Positions 27,601-40,606 of a stretch of 64,000 bases of DNA are shown here, one piece after another. Position 1 is the stretch's first letter. Each line of letters begins with the position of its first letter. The stretch lies in assembly GCF_021347895.1 (NCBI RefSeq), contig NC_067113.1:39161474-39225473 (forward strand), given 5' to 3'. The notes beneath the pieces were generated by a model. It worked only from the letters and a program-made list of their open reading frames with translations. It made no database searches and had not been told where the DNA came from. The stretch is from Acanthochromis polyacanthus (lineage: Eukaryota > Chordata > Actinopteri > Pomacentridae). Made by a program: the position numbers and the translations under genes.

Positions 27601-30600
27601 CACAGCCACAGGCATTTATAGACTGAAATGTTGGCTGTTGTTTTCATTTTTTTATGCTAAGCTAAGCTAAGTGGCTGCTAGCCATACCTTCATAATCCTC
27701 CTCACAGATTATGATGTAGACTCTTGTGGACTGAAATTTTGATGGTTCAAGTTTGGAATTTGTCTGTTCTTTAAGTTTTTATGCTAAGCTAAGCTAACCA
27801 GCTGCTAGTTCAACCTGCACTGTTACCAGGGTTTAGTTTTTGTAGCTTTATCACAGACTCTATAGATGAATGTACTGCAAATTTGAAGTCAGGGTCTGGA
27901 ATTTGGCTGCTTTTTTCACTTTCTGTGCTAAGCTAAGCTCGCCAGCTGCTAGTGTACCTTCATTATCACCCTCGTCGGTTTATGATGTAAACTGTATATA
28001 AAGATGGACACAGCCGCAGGCATTTGTGAACTGTTGTTTTGAAGCTTTAAGTTTGGACTTTGGCTGCTACTTTTATGTTAAGCTAAGCTAATTGTCTGCT
28101 AACTCCACCTGCATAATCCCCTTGTAGGCTTATGATATAGACTGTATATAAAGATGGACACAGTCACAGGCATTTGGGGACTGAAATTTTCAAGGCTCAA
28201 GTCTGGAATTTGGCTGTTGCTTTTAGTTTTAATGCTAAGCTAGGCTAATCAGTTGCTAGCGCCACCTGCACAAGTACCAGGGTTTAATTCTTGTAGGTGC
28301 ATGATGCACACTATATATATTAAAATGGACACAGCCACAAGTATTTGTATACTGACATTTTGAAAGCTCGTCTCTGGAGTTTAGCTGCTGCTTTTAGTTC
28401 AAATGTTAAGCTAACCGGCTGCTAGCTCCACCTGCATAATCACAATCATCCGTTATTGACAAGACTGTATATAAAGATTGACATAGTCACAGGCGTGTAT
28501 GGACTGAAATTTTGAAGGCTTACATCTAGAATATGGCTGTTGCTATCAGTTTTAATGCTAAGCTAAGCTAACCAGTTACATATTCACCATTGTAAGTTTA
28601 TGATATAGTCAGTATATAAAGATGACCATAGCCACAGCCGTTTGTAAACTACTGCTGTGAAGCATTTGGAATTTGGCCGCTACTTTCAGTTTTCGTGCTA
28701 AGCTAAGCTAATCAGCAGAAGTCGCCCCCTGCTGGCAGATACAAAGAAAACACATTTAACCATCCGAATCATAAACCTGCCAGCAGATTCATGCTCTATA
28801 TTTAAAGAATCACCATACAGATGTCAAACTGAGTATAATAGTTTAACTGTTGTTGTTGTTGTTGTTGTTTACCTGGCTACTGTAGACGGTCACCTTCACT
28901 GTGCCGTACATCAGCACACAACCAAGGATCTGAGGGGCAGACAGCAAACATTTGATTAAATCTGAGACTTTTTCAAAACAAAATTCACCAACTTTATCCT
29001 AAATGCACCAAAAACAACATCAGGTGTTCACAACAAAATCCACCATCAGGAAGGAACCGCTCAAAGTGTGAATTATGAGCTCATAAAGCACACGAAGATG
29101 CATCAGATTTTAAGTTTTTCCCGTCACGTCAATACATTTCCGCCACATGCTGATGCAGAAAGAACACAAATGTGAAGTGATTTTCTGGAAATCAAACTCG
29201 AAAATGATCTAAAAAATGCTTTACACTGTTTAAAATGATACATTTATCAAGTTAAACCCCCTTTAAAGTCACAGATGTGACACAAATGATATTTAACACG
29301 GTCGGTAATCATGTCGTTGCTTTAACGAGCATCAATGATCGTAAATACACGGTAAAAAATTTAAATCTGTAATATTGCAACAGCTCAGGTAGAAAAAACT
29401 AAAGAAATGGAAGAGTTCTTAAAAGTAAAATTCCTGAATTAACATGTTGTTTATTAGCATTAATAATATTTTATTAGTATTTTTGTTATTAATAATAATG
29501 TATTAATAATTTTATTTTATATATATGTGTATGTTAAAATAGTAATGTGGTTTCAAACAGCACAAACCTGCTGTTAATTCCAGCTAAAATCGTATTTTAC
29601 ACATAACTTTACATAAAAATCTTGCACATTTGACAGAATATTTAATATTTTAAAAGCAGTAATAAAATTATGGATTTACTATTTTAATTAGACAAGTTGT
29701 AATTATTCTATTTGCAACAATAAGCTGCTAATTTTAAATCAAAACGTCACATAAAAATCTTATTTCTGTGATAATTCAGAATAAAAATCTAAATTTTCAG
29801 CCTATTCTTGTGATTTATTTATATTTCTGTGTATTTTGAAAATGTTACAAAAATTATTTAAAAATGTACAGAATTTTTCTTGTTATATCTGATAAGTTCT
29901 TTTAAAGTTTACTTTCATTTTTATTCTTTTTCAAAGGCTTTAAAGTGAAAGTAACTACCACTAAGGCTGAGCTTCTGGTTGTTTCTGCGTTCAGACTCTG
30001 GGGGGCGACAACGAGCTAAAATAAAACGCATAAATGAGTGTGTGTGACCTGAAGCAACCTGCGTTAAACTTAATCGACCAGATTGTTTCCAGACGCCAAA
30101 TTAAATCTGAACGCCTCGGATTTAATAAGACTGTTTAATTAGATGAAGAAAAACGGATCAAATTTCAGCTTTTTCCTGAAAAAAACATTTAAAAAGGAGC
30201 AAAAATCCCAATAATAACGTTTAAAAATGTTTAATTCGGCTGTTCTAAATAGATTTTTGCTCCTTTTTCCTGCACAGGATCCTCATTTGTTGCATTTTAT
30301 TCGTTTAAGTTCATTTTTTGCTGTTTTTTTGAGCTGAAAACAAGCTCCTCCCTGTTTAAATCGACTTTTTTCCATCAGTTTTTTTCCTCTCATTAGCACT
30401 CGGAGCGGTAATGGAAAGGGCGGGCTGAAATGTGAGCCAGTTTTTTTTTGTTTTTCGGGGTGTTTTTTTTTTAACCTCCCTGTTACTGGAAATGATTTTT
30501 TTTAACAGAAGACGACCGATAAACAAAATCTGGAGCTCATTATTGTTTGGGGGAAAATTCAGTTTGAGCTTCAATTTGAGCCAAAAATGTGATAAAATTA

Positions 30601-30906
30601 ACAAATATAACATTAAACATCCCAAAAAGTCTTTTTTGTTTATTTTAAGCTTTTTTTTTTTTTTTTTTTAAAGTTTGGCATCTTGTTCTCATTTTTCTAC
30701 CAAAATCACACAAACTTCAGGAACATTTAAGAGTCTAAAAGTAGTTTTTTGTTGTTTTTACTATTAAAAAAAGTGATTTAAATAATCCAAGAAAACTGTA
30801 AAAAACAACAAACAACAAAAAGAGGCCAAAAAGAGTAAAAGCTCACCGCGTAGATGACATTGAAGAAGATAAAGAGGCACTTGAGGCATCCGTTAATTTT
30901 TCCCAT
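21693..30906 (-). CDS. Tetraspanin (TSPAN8/CD63-type, teleost), 9 exons, 246 aa
   Basis: Complete spliced tetraspanin, a four-pass membrane scaffold of tetraspanin-enriched microdomains. Minus-strand exons are 30906-30847, 28929-28873, 23399-23280, 23144-23070, 22829-22734, 22645-22523, 22264-22232, 22140-22057 and 21785-21693. All boundaries are GT-AG and all introns are phase 0. The start is MGKINGCLKCLF in a good context (AAAGATGGG). TM1 is about residues 10-35, TM2 50-70, TM3 80-102 and TM4 196-230. The large extracellular loop carries CCG at 139-141 and cysteines 139, 140, 156, 158, 172 and 190, a six-cysteine loop with no N-x-S/T sequon. The tail ends in GAGGSSLAMKGY. Length is normal for the family. 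Intron 1 is 1.9 kb, intron 2 5.5 kb and the rest short; the large introns contain tandem arrays. No truncation or stop is seen. The exact paralogue is not resolved, so no symbol is given; a teleost tspan34-37-type gene is possible. Confidence 0.95.
25240..26300. repeat. AT-rich degenerate array in tetraspanin intron 2
   Basis: The motif GTTTTACAAAAGGACATTTA followed by CACATTTAA recurs near 25,405, 25,511, 25,690 and 25,880, separated by ATT/AAT-rich tracts. The leading part (TTTTAACGAGCATCA, then AGAGCTCTTAAAAG) and the trailing part (AATAAAATTATGGA) are matched by a shorter segment in intron 1 near 29,320-29,680, which points to an old duplication within the gene. Confidence 0.7.
26830..28740. 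repeat. Tandem array of GCTAAGCTAAGCTAA-containing units, intron 2
   Basis: About twelve occurrences of GCTAAGCTAAGCTAA or close variants lie near 26,832, 27,236, 27,374, 27,513, 27,656, 27,783, 27,931, 28,079, 28,233, 28,405, 28,556 and 28,698. From 27,220 on, units of 130-170 bp share CAGTTGCTAGCTCCACCTGC, ATAATCACC, GACTGTATATAAAGATGGAC (continuing ACAGCCACAGGCATTTG) and GGACTGAAATTTTG. The last unit ends in AAGTCGCCCCCTGCTGGC. The middle word matches a MITE terminus, so the array probably arose by tandem amplification of a MITE remnant. Confidence 0.9.
28849..28869. repeat. GTT microsatellite abutting the exon 2 splice donor
   Basis: About seven GTT units (AAC on the minus strand) directly follow the minus-strand donor GTAAAC of tetraspanin exon 2. 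Length changes would alter sequence from about position +5 of the intron. Confidence 0.9.
29320..29700. repeat. Intron 1 segment duplicated in intron 2
   Basis: TTTAACGAGCATCAATGATC, AGAGTTCTTAAAAGTAAAATT, TTTAATATTTTAAAAGCAGT and AATAAAATTATGGATTTA follow the same order as in intron 2 (25,255-26,220). The intervening AT-rich sequence differs in length. Confidence 0.55.
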
Positions 30907-31040
30907 CTTTGGTGCTTTGGTTGCTGTGGAGGTGAAGCTGAGAGCATGCAGCGCTGCAGTAAATGCGACGAGGTGCAGCAGCGTCGGCTCCTATAAGGTT
31001 CCTGCAGAGCGTAGAACTGCGTCACTCAGATCTGCAGGAA
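30907..31040 (-). promoter_or_regulatory. Proximal 5' region of the tetraspanin gene
   Basis: This is the sequence immediately upstream of the start codon on the minus strand. It is more GC-rich than its surroundings. It contains a weak TATA-like CTTATAGG (plus-strand 30,990-30,997) and GAGTGACGCAG, an AP-1/CRE-like word. No transcript evidence is available, so the start site is an inference and an upstream non-coding exon remains possible. Confidence 0.3.
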
Positions 31041-31289
31041 TTAGGATGGACCATCTTTTACCTGCTCATAAAAAAACCACCTTTACTGTGAAACGTTTAG
31101 TTCACCTGTCGAGCTGCTGCACGTTCACAGCAACAAAAACTACAATTTGTTTGCTTTTTTAACAGTTTTTTGTGTTTTTTTTAAACAGTAAATTCTTATA
31201 AAGTACTGCAAATTTGTTGAAATACAAATAAAAACTGCAAAAACGAGAAGAAACAAGCTTAAAAATACAATACAATCAAATTTAAACTT

Positions 31290-32560
31290 AATTTACGCGT
31301 TTAAAAATCATGTTTTTGCTTCAACATCATTAACATTGTATACACTGTAAAAAATGCACTAAAATATTCAACTGCAATAATTTAATGTCAAGATGCAGCA
31401 AAATTCCAAAAGAAGTTTATATTTGTTTCAAAATCCAGAAAAAACAACAATTTTTTTTTTTTTTTTTTTTTTTTTTTACATTTTTGGAGTCAAAATCAAG
31501 AATGACCAATTACAGGAAAACTACACTGTAAAAAATAAATGTTACATTTTTTTGACAGGACAAAAATGAACCCAAAACGTGCTTTTATCAACTTTAAACC
31601 TAATTAAAGATGAAAAATGTAATAAAATTGTTAATTAATACATTTGCTAATTGTGTTTTTGCTTCAACAACATTATTAACATTATATACACTGTAAAAAT
31701 GCACGACGATACTCAACTATAAGAACTTAATCTAAAGATACAGCAAAATTTTAAAAGAAAAGTACAGTATTTTCCAAAATCCAGATAAAAAATAATTAAA
31801 AATTTGCTTTTTTTGGAGTCAAAACCAAGAATGACCAAAAACACCAACCTACACTGCAAAAAAATAATGTTTAATTTCTTTACAGGATATAAGCGAACCA
31901 AAAAGCGTGCATTTACCAACTACTACTGTTTAAAGCCAAAAATGTAATAAAACAGTTTACATGTTTTTAAAAATGCGTTTTTGCTTTGAAAACATTATTA
32001 ATGCTATATACACTGTAAAAATGTTGTAAACTACTTAATGGTCATCAGTTACTGTAACAAAGCAGTCAAATTCTAACAATAATTTGTTTTTCCAAAATCC
32101 AGATAAAAGCTTGAAAAAGATTGTGTGTTGTTTTTTTTTTTGGAGTCACAAACAAGAATGTCATTTAAGACCACACTACACTGTAAAAAATGAATGTTTA
32201 TACCAGTGTTTACTGTAAATAAAAGCTGAAACAAGCTGATATAGGATAGAAAACTGCTAGAACTGGTTTAAATTCTGAATTTATAATTTAAAAACAATGT
32301 TTATTCTTTAACAGGAGTTATTGACATTATATACACTGTAAAAAATGTATAAAAACTTACCTACAAGAACTTAGTGTAAAGATGGAGTTAAATTCGAACA
32401 GAAGTTTGTGGGGGGGAGGGGGGATTTTATTCAAAATACTGTTAAAAACTATAAAGTCTGTACTTTATTTTTAGCCTCAAACAAAAATGACAGTTCAGAC
32501 CAGATTACACCGTAAAAGATTTTTATTGCTTTAAATATGCAAATGAGGTTTTTTCTTGAT
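31290..32560. repeat. Tandem array, unit ~330 bp, 5' of tetraspanin gene
   Basis: Units begin near 31,331, 31,680, 32,000 and 32,329 with ACATTATATACACTGTAAAA. Each then holds CAACTATAAGAACTTAATCT-like text, CCAAAATCCAGATAAAA, a T-run followed by GGAGTCAAAACAAGAATGAC, and CACTACACTGTAAAAAATGA. About three and a half copies are present, well diverged. A 27-base T-run sits at 31,451-31,477. Confidence 0.85.
31451..31477. repeat. Poly-T tract (27 T)
   Basis: An uninterrupted run of T within the 330-bp tandem array. The same position in the other units holds shorter T-runs, so it is likely slippage inside the array. Confidence 0.95.
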
Positions 32561-32963
32561 GTGAAAAATGTACAAATTTGCAGAGGCTTAGAGTTCAACA
32601 TGTTTCTGAGGACTTAAATAGTCAAAAACATTCTGGGCATTCCTACTGAGGACATTAAGACATTTCTGCTGTTTCATCTTTTAAACAGACGCCTGGAATT
32701 TCCTGAAGCCAAGCCGGATATTTGTGAGGCACTATTTCCGGTGGCGGATGGATCCACTAGCGTGCCGCTGAGCGTTTCTGGCAGCAGCTTGTTTCATAAC
32801 TGAGATATCCAGCTTTGGGTTTTGTGATCAGCCGCTAAGGTTTTCGTACTTCCTGCCAACCAAAACCAGCCGGGTGAGGTTGTGGAAAGCTCGCGGTCTG
32901 GGCTAATGAAGACCAGATGTGATGTGGACCGCGGTCCGACCTCCTCACTGAGAGGTTTCACGC

Positions 32964-32994
32964 TGCAACAACAACAACAACAACAACAACAACA
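32964..32994. repeat. CAA microsatellite
   Basis: About ten CAA units, in a less AT-rich island (32,680-33,060) that otherwise shows no recognisable feature. Confidence 0.95.
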
Positions 32995-33289
32995 GCTCTA
33001 CGTCTGACGAGATGCTAGGTGTTGGAGACATGTTGACGAGGTGGTTTGACTTCCTGTTGCAGGGTTAGGGTTAGAAGGGTTAAAAGTGGTAAAAATGAAC
33101 TTAATCTGAGGAGTTCAAAGTCAAAAACCCTAAAAAAAACAACCTAAAAACACAATCATGAATAATGGCCGATAGAACTCCACTTTTTATGACAATAATT
33201 TACAAAATAAGAGTCTTTCATGTTAAAATTAATTCAGAATTCTACAAAAATGACAACTGATAAACCTACACAACGTAAAGTGACTATAT

Positions 33290-34200
33290 CATGATGCTTC
33301 ACGTCATCATTTTGAGTCATTTTCAACTAAATTGTGGAAAATTTTTTGGACCATTACAGACAAAAATTGGACTCGTTTTTAAGTTATTTTATTTTAGGAA
33401 ATTTATTTGTAACTTTGAGCAGTTTTTTTTTTATCATGTTGTATGTTTTCTGTATTTGTAAAATACATTCAGAGTAATTTTTGGATGAAATTGATATTCC
33501 TTTCACATGTTTTTGTCATTTAAGGAAAATTTTTGACCATTATACACAAATTTGAAGTAATTTATGACATTCTGAGTCACTTTCTTAGTATTTATCGAAA
33601 AAATTGAGCATTCAGGACTAATTTTGGACTCTTGTAAACAAAATTTTTATTTGTTTTGAATTTTTTACAATTTAGGACAATTTTTTTTGACATCTTAGAT
33701 GTTTTTTTCTGCTATATTTAATTTTCATTGTCTTTTTTATACCAAAATTACTCTTTTTTTTGTTGACTTTTTTTAAAATCTAATTAGGATACATTTTGAG
33801 TCATTTTGGACATTTTTTGTCACTTAAATCATTTCTTAAAATGTCTTTTTTGACACTTATTTTCATTTAGGACAAACATGAAGTCATTCTTAACCGAGTT
33901 TGTGTCGTGGTGGGGAATATTTTTATTTTAGGACAAGTTTAGGAAAATCATGGACAAATTCTGAGTCATTTGATGTAATAACCATCATCTGGGACACTTT
34001 TTTCATTATTAGTTTTGGCTTTTTTTGTAATTAGGATTCATTTTGGACATTTTGTTTTCACATTAGACTTTTTCTCTGCAATACTTTTTGATGTGTTCAG
34101 AGTCATTCTTGACTAAATGAATGTTTTAGGGGATGGATTTTGCCACCTTGTGTGAAGTTTGGACCATTACAGACCAACGATGAGTCAATTTAGGGCAAGT
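33290..34200 (-). repeat. Degenerate TGACTCA/TTTGTCC repeat tract, minus orientation
   Basis: The plus strand is full of TGAGTCATTTTGGACAA-like and TTTAGGACAA words at irregular 17-40 base spacing. This is the reverse complement of the family that dominates 35,550-39,990. No coding capacity is seen. Confidence 0.65.
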
Positions 34201-34209
34201 TTGGAGTTT

Positions 34210-35110
34210 TTCTTAACAGCGTTTGAGTTGTGGTGGAGAACATTTTTTTCGTTTCGGTCGAACTTTGCACTTAAAATGTTGGTTTTAGGACTAAAGTGAG
34301 TTGAAGGAAAGACGTGCTCCGTGTCTGGTTGGTTGATGAGCAGCGACTGCGGCTGTAATTGGAACCAGAAGCAGAACCAGGAGGTGGGTTCTAGCTGCTC
34401 TGGATCTATGCGGTATTTACAACAGGTCCTATGGAGGAGGCCGCTCCTCCCCCCAGTGTGGGGGTGTGAGAGAGGAAAAATGTGGAGGCTCAAACAAGGA
34501 AAGGACAAAAACAATGTGCTGCTTGTGGGGGAGTTGGTCAGAAAAAAGGAAAAGAAGAAAACGAGGTGAAATCTGAGCATCCAGCTGTTTGGATCAATCT
34601 AAAGCTGAAAGAAGGGAGGAAACGCTGAGGTCACGCCCACCAACGTTCAAGGTGCTGCTGAGCAAATACAGATGGGATGAAAAAAACACAGAAAAAAAGT
34701 CTAAACCAGCAGCTCCGTGTTCAGACACAAAACTCTGCTCAAGCGTCACGTTGGCAACGGAAACCTGCACTAGAAGGTCAACATTTCCTGCTGCAGAATT
34801 TAATCGATCGGTTTCCGTTTTAACAGATGTCATGTTTCTGAGAGACACGGTTCATGTGTGTGCTTTAAACTGTGGTATGAGACCTTAAAGCCCAAGGAAT
34901 TTTAGTAAAAACTGATTCGAAACCTGTCGGAAGATGCAAAATGTGGCCAGAATGACACAAAAATGAGGAAGGAAAATTTGTTGTGAATGACAAAAAATGT
35001 GTTCTAAATGAAAAAAAAAGTCCAAAGTGACTGAAAATCTGTTGAAAATGACGTAGAATCTGTCACACATGAATCAGAATCTGTCCTGCATGAAAAAAAT
35101 GAGTCTGAAA
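34210..35110. other. Gene-free stretch
   Basis: Mixed sequence without a recognisable gene or element. Overlapping ORFs on both strands (for example 34,185-34,580 minus and 34,589-34,888 plus) show no familiar domain and look like chance. Confidence 0.5.
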
Positions 35111-35124
35111 TAAGAAATGACCTT

Positions 35125-35545
35125 GGATGGACGGATGGATGGATGGATGGAAGGATGGATGGATGGATGGATGATGATGGATGGATGGATGGATGGATGG
35201 ATGGATGGATGGACGGATGGATGGATGATGATGGATGGATGGATGGATGGATGGATGATGATGGATAGATGGATGGATGGATGGATGGACGGATGGATGG
35301 ATGGATGGATAACGGATGGATGGATGGATGGATGGATGGATGGATGGATGGATGGAAGGATGGAAGGATGATGATGGATGGATAACGGATGGAAGGATGA
35401 TGATGGATGGATGGATGGATGGATGGAAGGATGATGGATGGATGGATGGAAGGATGATGGATGGATGGATGGATGGATGGATGGATGGATGGATGGATGG
35501 ATGGATAACGGATGGAAGGATGATGATGGATGGATTGATGGATAA
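35125..35545. repeat. GGAT tetranucleotide microsatellite, ~420 bp
   Basis: Long (ATGG)n tract broken by AAGG, ACGG, ATGATG and ATAACGG interruptions. Interrupted blocks recur (GATAACGGATGGAAGGATGA at about 35,383 and 35,505), so part of it has a longer internal period. Apparent ORFs of MDGWMDGW or IHPSIHPS type are by-products. Confidence 0.97.
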
Positions 35546-35549
35546 ATTC

Positions 35550-38500
35550 CTACAAAATGACTCAAAAATTGTCTAAAATTTAGGAAAATTTGTTGAGAAT
35601 AACAAAAAGTGCGTCTAAACAAATTCAAAATTTCTTCTACACGAATGAAAATCTAACCAAAATGACAAAGATGAATCTGAAAGACTCAAAATGTTCCAAA
35701 ATCCCCCAGTATTGTCTGACAAAAAAAGTCTAAAATCACTTGGAAATGAGAAAGGACTTAATATTGTTCCAAAATGACTCAAAACAGGTGTGATGACTCA
35801 AAATTTATCCAAAATAACACAAAAATGCTCTAAAATGAAGGAAATGTTTTGTGAATGACTAAAAGCGTTTCCAAGTAAACTCAAAATTCGTTCCAAATGA
35901 AAAAAAAAAAAAGACTAAAAAGCTTCGAAAGTTGCCCAAAATGAATCAACATCTGTTCTGCGTGAATCAAAATCTGTCCAAAATGGTCGTAAAATCCTTT
36001 CTAAATGTCAGAATCTTGGAAACTTGACTAGAAATTCACTCTAATCTTGATCTAAGTGACAAAAAAAGTACAAAATGGCTCAAAATTTCACTGAAATGAC
36101 CTAAAATGAAAATTATTCACAATTTCCAAAACAGTATGACTCAAGGTCTAGTTTAATTGACCAAAAGTCATCCAAAATGGAAAAAATGGTCCAGAAGGAT
36201 TCAAAAATTCTCCAAAATGAAGCAGAATCTGTGCATAATAAGCCAAAATCCATCCAAAATGAAACAAAATGTATCCTAAACTAGGAAAAAGTGTCCAAAA
36301 TGTCTCAAAAATTGTCCATAAGGTCCAAAAATTCATCCTAAATATCAAACAATTGGAAATGTGATGAGAAACTGGTCCTAAAATGATTACTAAAAAAGTC
36401 CAAAATGATTCAAAAAGTTGTTCAAAAGAACTAAAAATTTCTCCTAAATGACCAAAAATGTGTCCTACATCAACCAAGATCTGTCTGAAATGACGAAAGC
36501 TTTTTCAATACGACTCGAGATTTGTTGTAATTGAATAAAAATGACCAAAAATGACTCAAAAGGTTCAAAATCTAGCATAATCTGTGCACTCTGAGCAAAC
36601 ATCCATCCAAACAGCTCAAACTGTGTCCTGAAGGACAAACAAATGTCCAAAATAGACAGAAGATTGTCCACAAGGGCCCAAAATCCATCATAAAGGTCAA
36701 AAAACTGGAACCCTGACTAGAAATGTGCCTTAAAACAATTCCAAACCCATCATACATGACAAAAACAACTTCAAACTGGTCCCAAATGACCAAAAAAATT
36801 CAAAATGAACAAAAATGTGCTCGTAAAAAGCCAGATTTTGTCCTTCATGGCAAAAAATTTGTAGAAAATGACTCAAAATTTTTCCTAAATAACCAAAAAA
36901 AATCCAAAATGGTTCAAACTTTGCCTGAAATGACAAAACACACCCAAAGTAAACTAAAATGTGTCTGAAATAAGTAGAAATCTGTCTGAAATTTCGCCAA
37001 ATTAATTCTAAATGTGCCTAAAATAATGTAAAAAGTCCAAAACGAGGCGTCTTGAACTCTTTCGGTGTTTGGTTCCAGGACTCGCCTCGGCCGACTCGGC
37101 TGGTCGTGGCTTCAGGAATGTTCAGGTTTACGAGGCTTATTGTTAAAGCCTTTACGAGGGGAAAAGTTACATTCCAGCGCCGCAGAAACATCTCGACTCT
37201 GCAGCAGAAAACAAGACGGGAAACAAGTCCTCAGGGTAAAGTTCCACCTGGACCCAAGCAGGAAAAACGTTTCATGTTCTATGAAGTAGAACTCGGACGG
37301 AAATATGTCAGGATGACTCAAAGTGTGTCCAAATTCATCAGAAAAGTCCAAAATGACACATAGTTTGTCCTACATGAAATAAGATTTTGTCCTACATTGC
37401 AAAAATACGTCCAAACTGACTCAAAAATTCATTAAAATGAGAAAAAAAAATGTCATAAATTACAAAAATATTGCCAAAATGACTCAAAAATTCATTAAAA
37501 GGAGAAAAATTTTATCCTACATTACAAAAATAAATCCAAAATGACTCCCCATGTGTTCAAAATGGCACATTATTTTGTCTAAAATGCCAAAAAGTTGCTT
37601 AAAATGACTAAAATATGTCCCAACAAACAAAAATATTCTTTAATTGACATAAAATTTGTTGCATGTGAATCAAACATTTATCTTGAATGATAAAAATATT
37701 CTTAAAATGACACAAAACCTGGCAAAAACTGGCAAAAAAATGTACTAAAATAAGAAAACCAAATGCTAAAAATGACCATTATTTCTAAATTACTCAAAAT
37801 TTGTCCCACAATGAAAAAAGTCCTAAATGACATAAAATGTGTCCCGACAAAACCAAAAGCATGCTCAAAATGACACCAGATTTGACACAACTGATCAAAA
37901 CTCGTCCAAAATGACTCAAAATGTGTCCTAGAAACACAAAATCTGATCAAAATTGTTAAAAAGTTTTCAAAATGACTCAAAATTTGTCTGAAAATACAAA
38001 AACATACGTGAAATTACACAAAATTTGTTGGAATTGACGACCATTTGTCCAAAACAAGCCCTCAAAATGTGTCCAGAATGACTCACATGTCCCAAAAATT
38101 ACCCAGAATTGTTCTCAAATGACAAAAACATTTTTAAACTCACTCGTTATGTGTTCCTCACAAACGACAAAAAACATGCTCATGGTGACATCATACGTCA
38201 GAACATCTGTAAATGATCCAAAATTTGTCCGAAAAAACAAAAACACAATCGAACTTTGTCGTAGTGGACGAAAAATTGTCTAAAATGACTCAAAATTTAT
38301 CCCTCGTTGTTTAAAAAATTTGTCTTAAATGACAAAAACAAGATCTCAGTTCCTCAAAGTATGTTCCAACAGCCCAAATTTTGTCCTAACAAACAAAAAC
38401 ATGCTCAAAAATGATATAATAAAAATGTCCTAATAGACCAAAATGATTCAAAATTTGCTCCACATGAATCAAAAATTTGTCTTAAACTACAAAAATATAC

Positions 38501-39990
38501 TTAAAATGACTAAAAATATGTCCTGACCAATGAACAATTATCCAAACAAACAAAAACATGTTTGAAATTATATAAAATTTGTCCTAATAGACCAAAAATT
38601 TGTCTTCAATAACAAAACATGCTCATAATTCTTTTAAAATTTGTCCTAATTGTACAAAAATTGTCCAGAATTACTAGAAATTTGCTCTTTGCAAGTAAAA
38701 TTTTGTCCAAAATGACTTAAACACGTCCATATTTGACTTATTTCTAAAAGAGACGTCTAAATTAAAGTGATTTCCTCCGAAGACGTTCGATCTTAAAATA
38801 AAACTCTGACACTTTGGTGGAAAATGAGGAGGAGGTTTGTGGTGATTCTATGATCTGATAGTGAGTTTGTCTCATTTTCATCTGACAGCAGAGGAGGTTT
38901 GTGCTGCAAGACGTTTGGTTAGACGGATGTTTGAATGTGGTTTTCACATTTCACATTTCTGACATCAAAAGGATGGAAAAAAACGACGACGATCTACTGG
39001 AAGTTAAAGCTGCAGCAGAACCTCATGAAAACACTTGAAACAGTGCAGAGAAACACGTGGGCGAAGAGAATGTGTCTGAAACCAAAGGCCTCCCCAAAAC
39101 CACTTCCACTTTATGCTAAAAGTTCTTAAAATGTGGCGTAAATGACAAAGAAATGTCTAAAACAACAAAGTCTGTCCAAAATAACTAGAAACATGTTAGA
39201 AATAACTTAAAATCTGCCCAAACTGGCATAAAGTTTATCATAAATGACAAAAAAAATTGGTCCAAAATGATTCCAAACTTGTCCATGGTGACTGAAATTT
39301 AGTCGTAAATGACAAAAAAATGCACAACATGAATCAAATACACTCAAAATTTGTTGGAAATGACAAAAAAAAAATGTTCAGAAGCACTCAAAGTTTGTCC
39401 AAATTGACTTAACATTTGTCTCAAATGACAAACTGTCGAGAAAAAATGTCCAAAACCTGCTCCGAATGACAGAAGTCTGCCCAAAACCACCTAAAATTTA
39501 TACAAATATGACTCGGAATTTGTTGTAAGTCCCAAATAATTGTCGAAAATGACTCAGAATTTGTGACAAATTACTTACTTATTAGTTTGACATGACAAAT
39601 AAGATGTTTAAAAGTACTCCAATTTTGTGACTTGAAACTTGACAAATAATGACAAATTGTCACAGAAAATGTCTAACATAAGCCAAAACCTGTCCAAGAT
39701 GACAAATGTCTGCAAAAAACAGCACAGACTTTGCTAAAATTACTTCAAATTTGTTGTGAATGACAAAAAAAGTGGCTGAAAACCCGTTCAAAATGACTAA
39801 AAATATGTCTGAAATGGCTAAAAATTTGTTGGAAATGACAAAATACATTTAAAAATCACTCAAACTTCGTCTAAATTGATTTAAACTTTGTCTTAAATGA
39901 CAAATTGCCTCAAAAAAATTCAAGTAAAAAGTCAAAAGATGTCCAAAATGACCAATGTCTGCCCAAAACCACTGAAAATGTATGCTTTTT
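35550..39990 (+). repeat. Degenerate TGACTCA/TTTGTCC repeat tract, plus orientation
   Basis: Nearly the whole stretch consists of AAAATGACTCAAAATTTGTC, CTAAATGACAAAAA and similar words at irregular spacing of about 17-40 bases. Islands without the pattern lie at about 37,040-37,300 and 38,740-39,120. The same family appears at 57,900-58,110, 59,900-60,650 and 61,190-61,370 (plus) and at 33,290-34,200, 45,570-45,720, 52,310-53,110 and 56,570-56,950 (minus). No protein-coding or structured-RNA signal is apparent. Confidence 0.8.
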
Positions 39991-40441
39991 TGCACTTTAA
40001 TCTTAAAGAGTTTTGTTTTGCTTTTTCTCTTAAAAAGTAGTCGAGTTTTAACGCCTCAGGGTTTTATCGTCAGTTTATGACCTTAATCGTTGAGTTGTTC
40101 TTGAGAATATTTCTCCCCTCTCATCTTCAGAAGCTACGTGGGAATTTTTTGCAACACTATAGTGTAACACTAAAATGTTTCTGAACTTTTTGCTTCACCA
40201 CAGACATGAGCTGAGAACACAGAAGTTGTGGCAAAACAGAAACTGGAAGAGTTAGTGTAGTGGGTGGTGTCTGCTGAAAAGAGGTCATGATGTGACCACA
40301 GGTGAACAAACAGAAATGAAGTCTCAACAGGAAGAAAAGCCTCGCATGTGTTGTGTGAACATCTGGAGTTATGTTTGCTTACTGTAAAAAGCTGTCACAC
40401 CTGTGGGCTTAGGCTGTAAAAAAAACAGAAGAAATAAAAGG

Positions 40442-40606
40442 AAAGCAAGGTGGTGGCAGCATCATGATTAAAGCATGGCGGAGGCAGCATCATGATGAAG
40501 CACGGTGGTGGCAGTATCATGATGAAGCACGGTGGTGGCAGTATCATGATGAAGCACGGTGGAGGCAGCATCATGATGAAGCACGGTGGTGGCAGTATCA
40601 TGATGT
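40442..40606 (+). repeat. 27-bp minisatellite derived from Tc1 transposase sequence
   Basis: Six tandem units of AAGCACGGTGGTGGCAGTAT followed by CATGATG. One frame encodes KHGGGSIMM in every unit, which is the conserved Tc1/mariner transposase segment seen intact in this window's own element as [13 protein letters not shown]. Units differ by a few substitutions (GGT/GGA, AGT/AGC). It is therefore a tandem amplification of a small piece of a transposase gene. A two-copy version lies at 45,510-45,567. Confidence 0.85.
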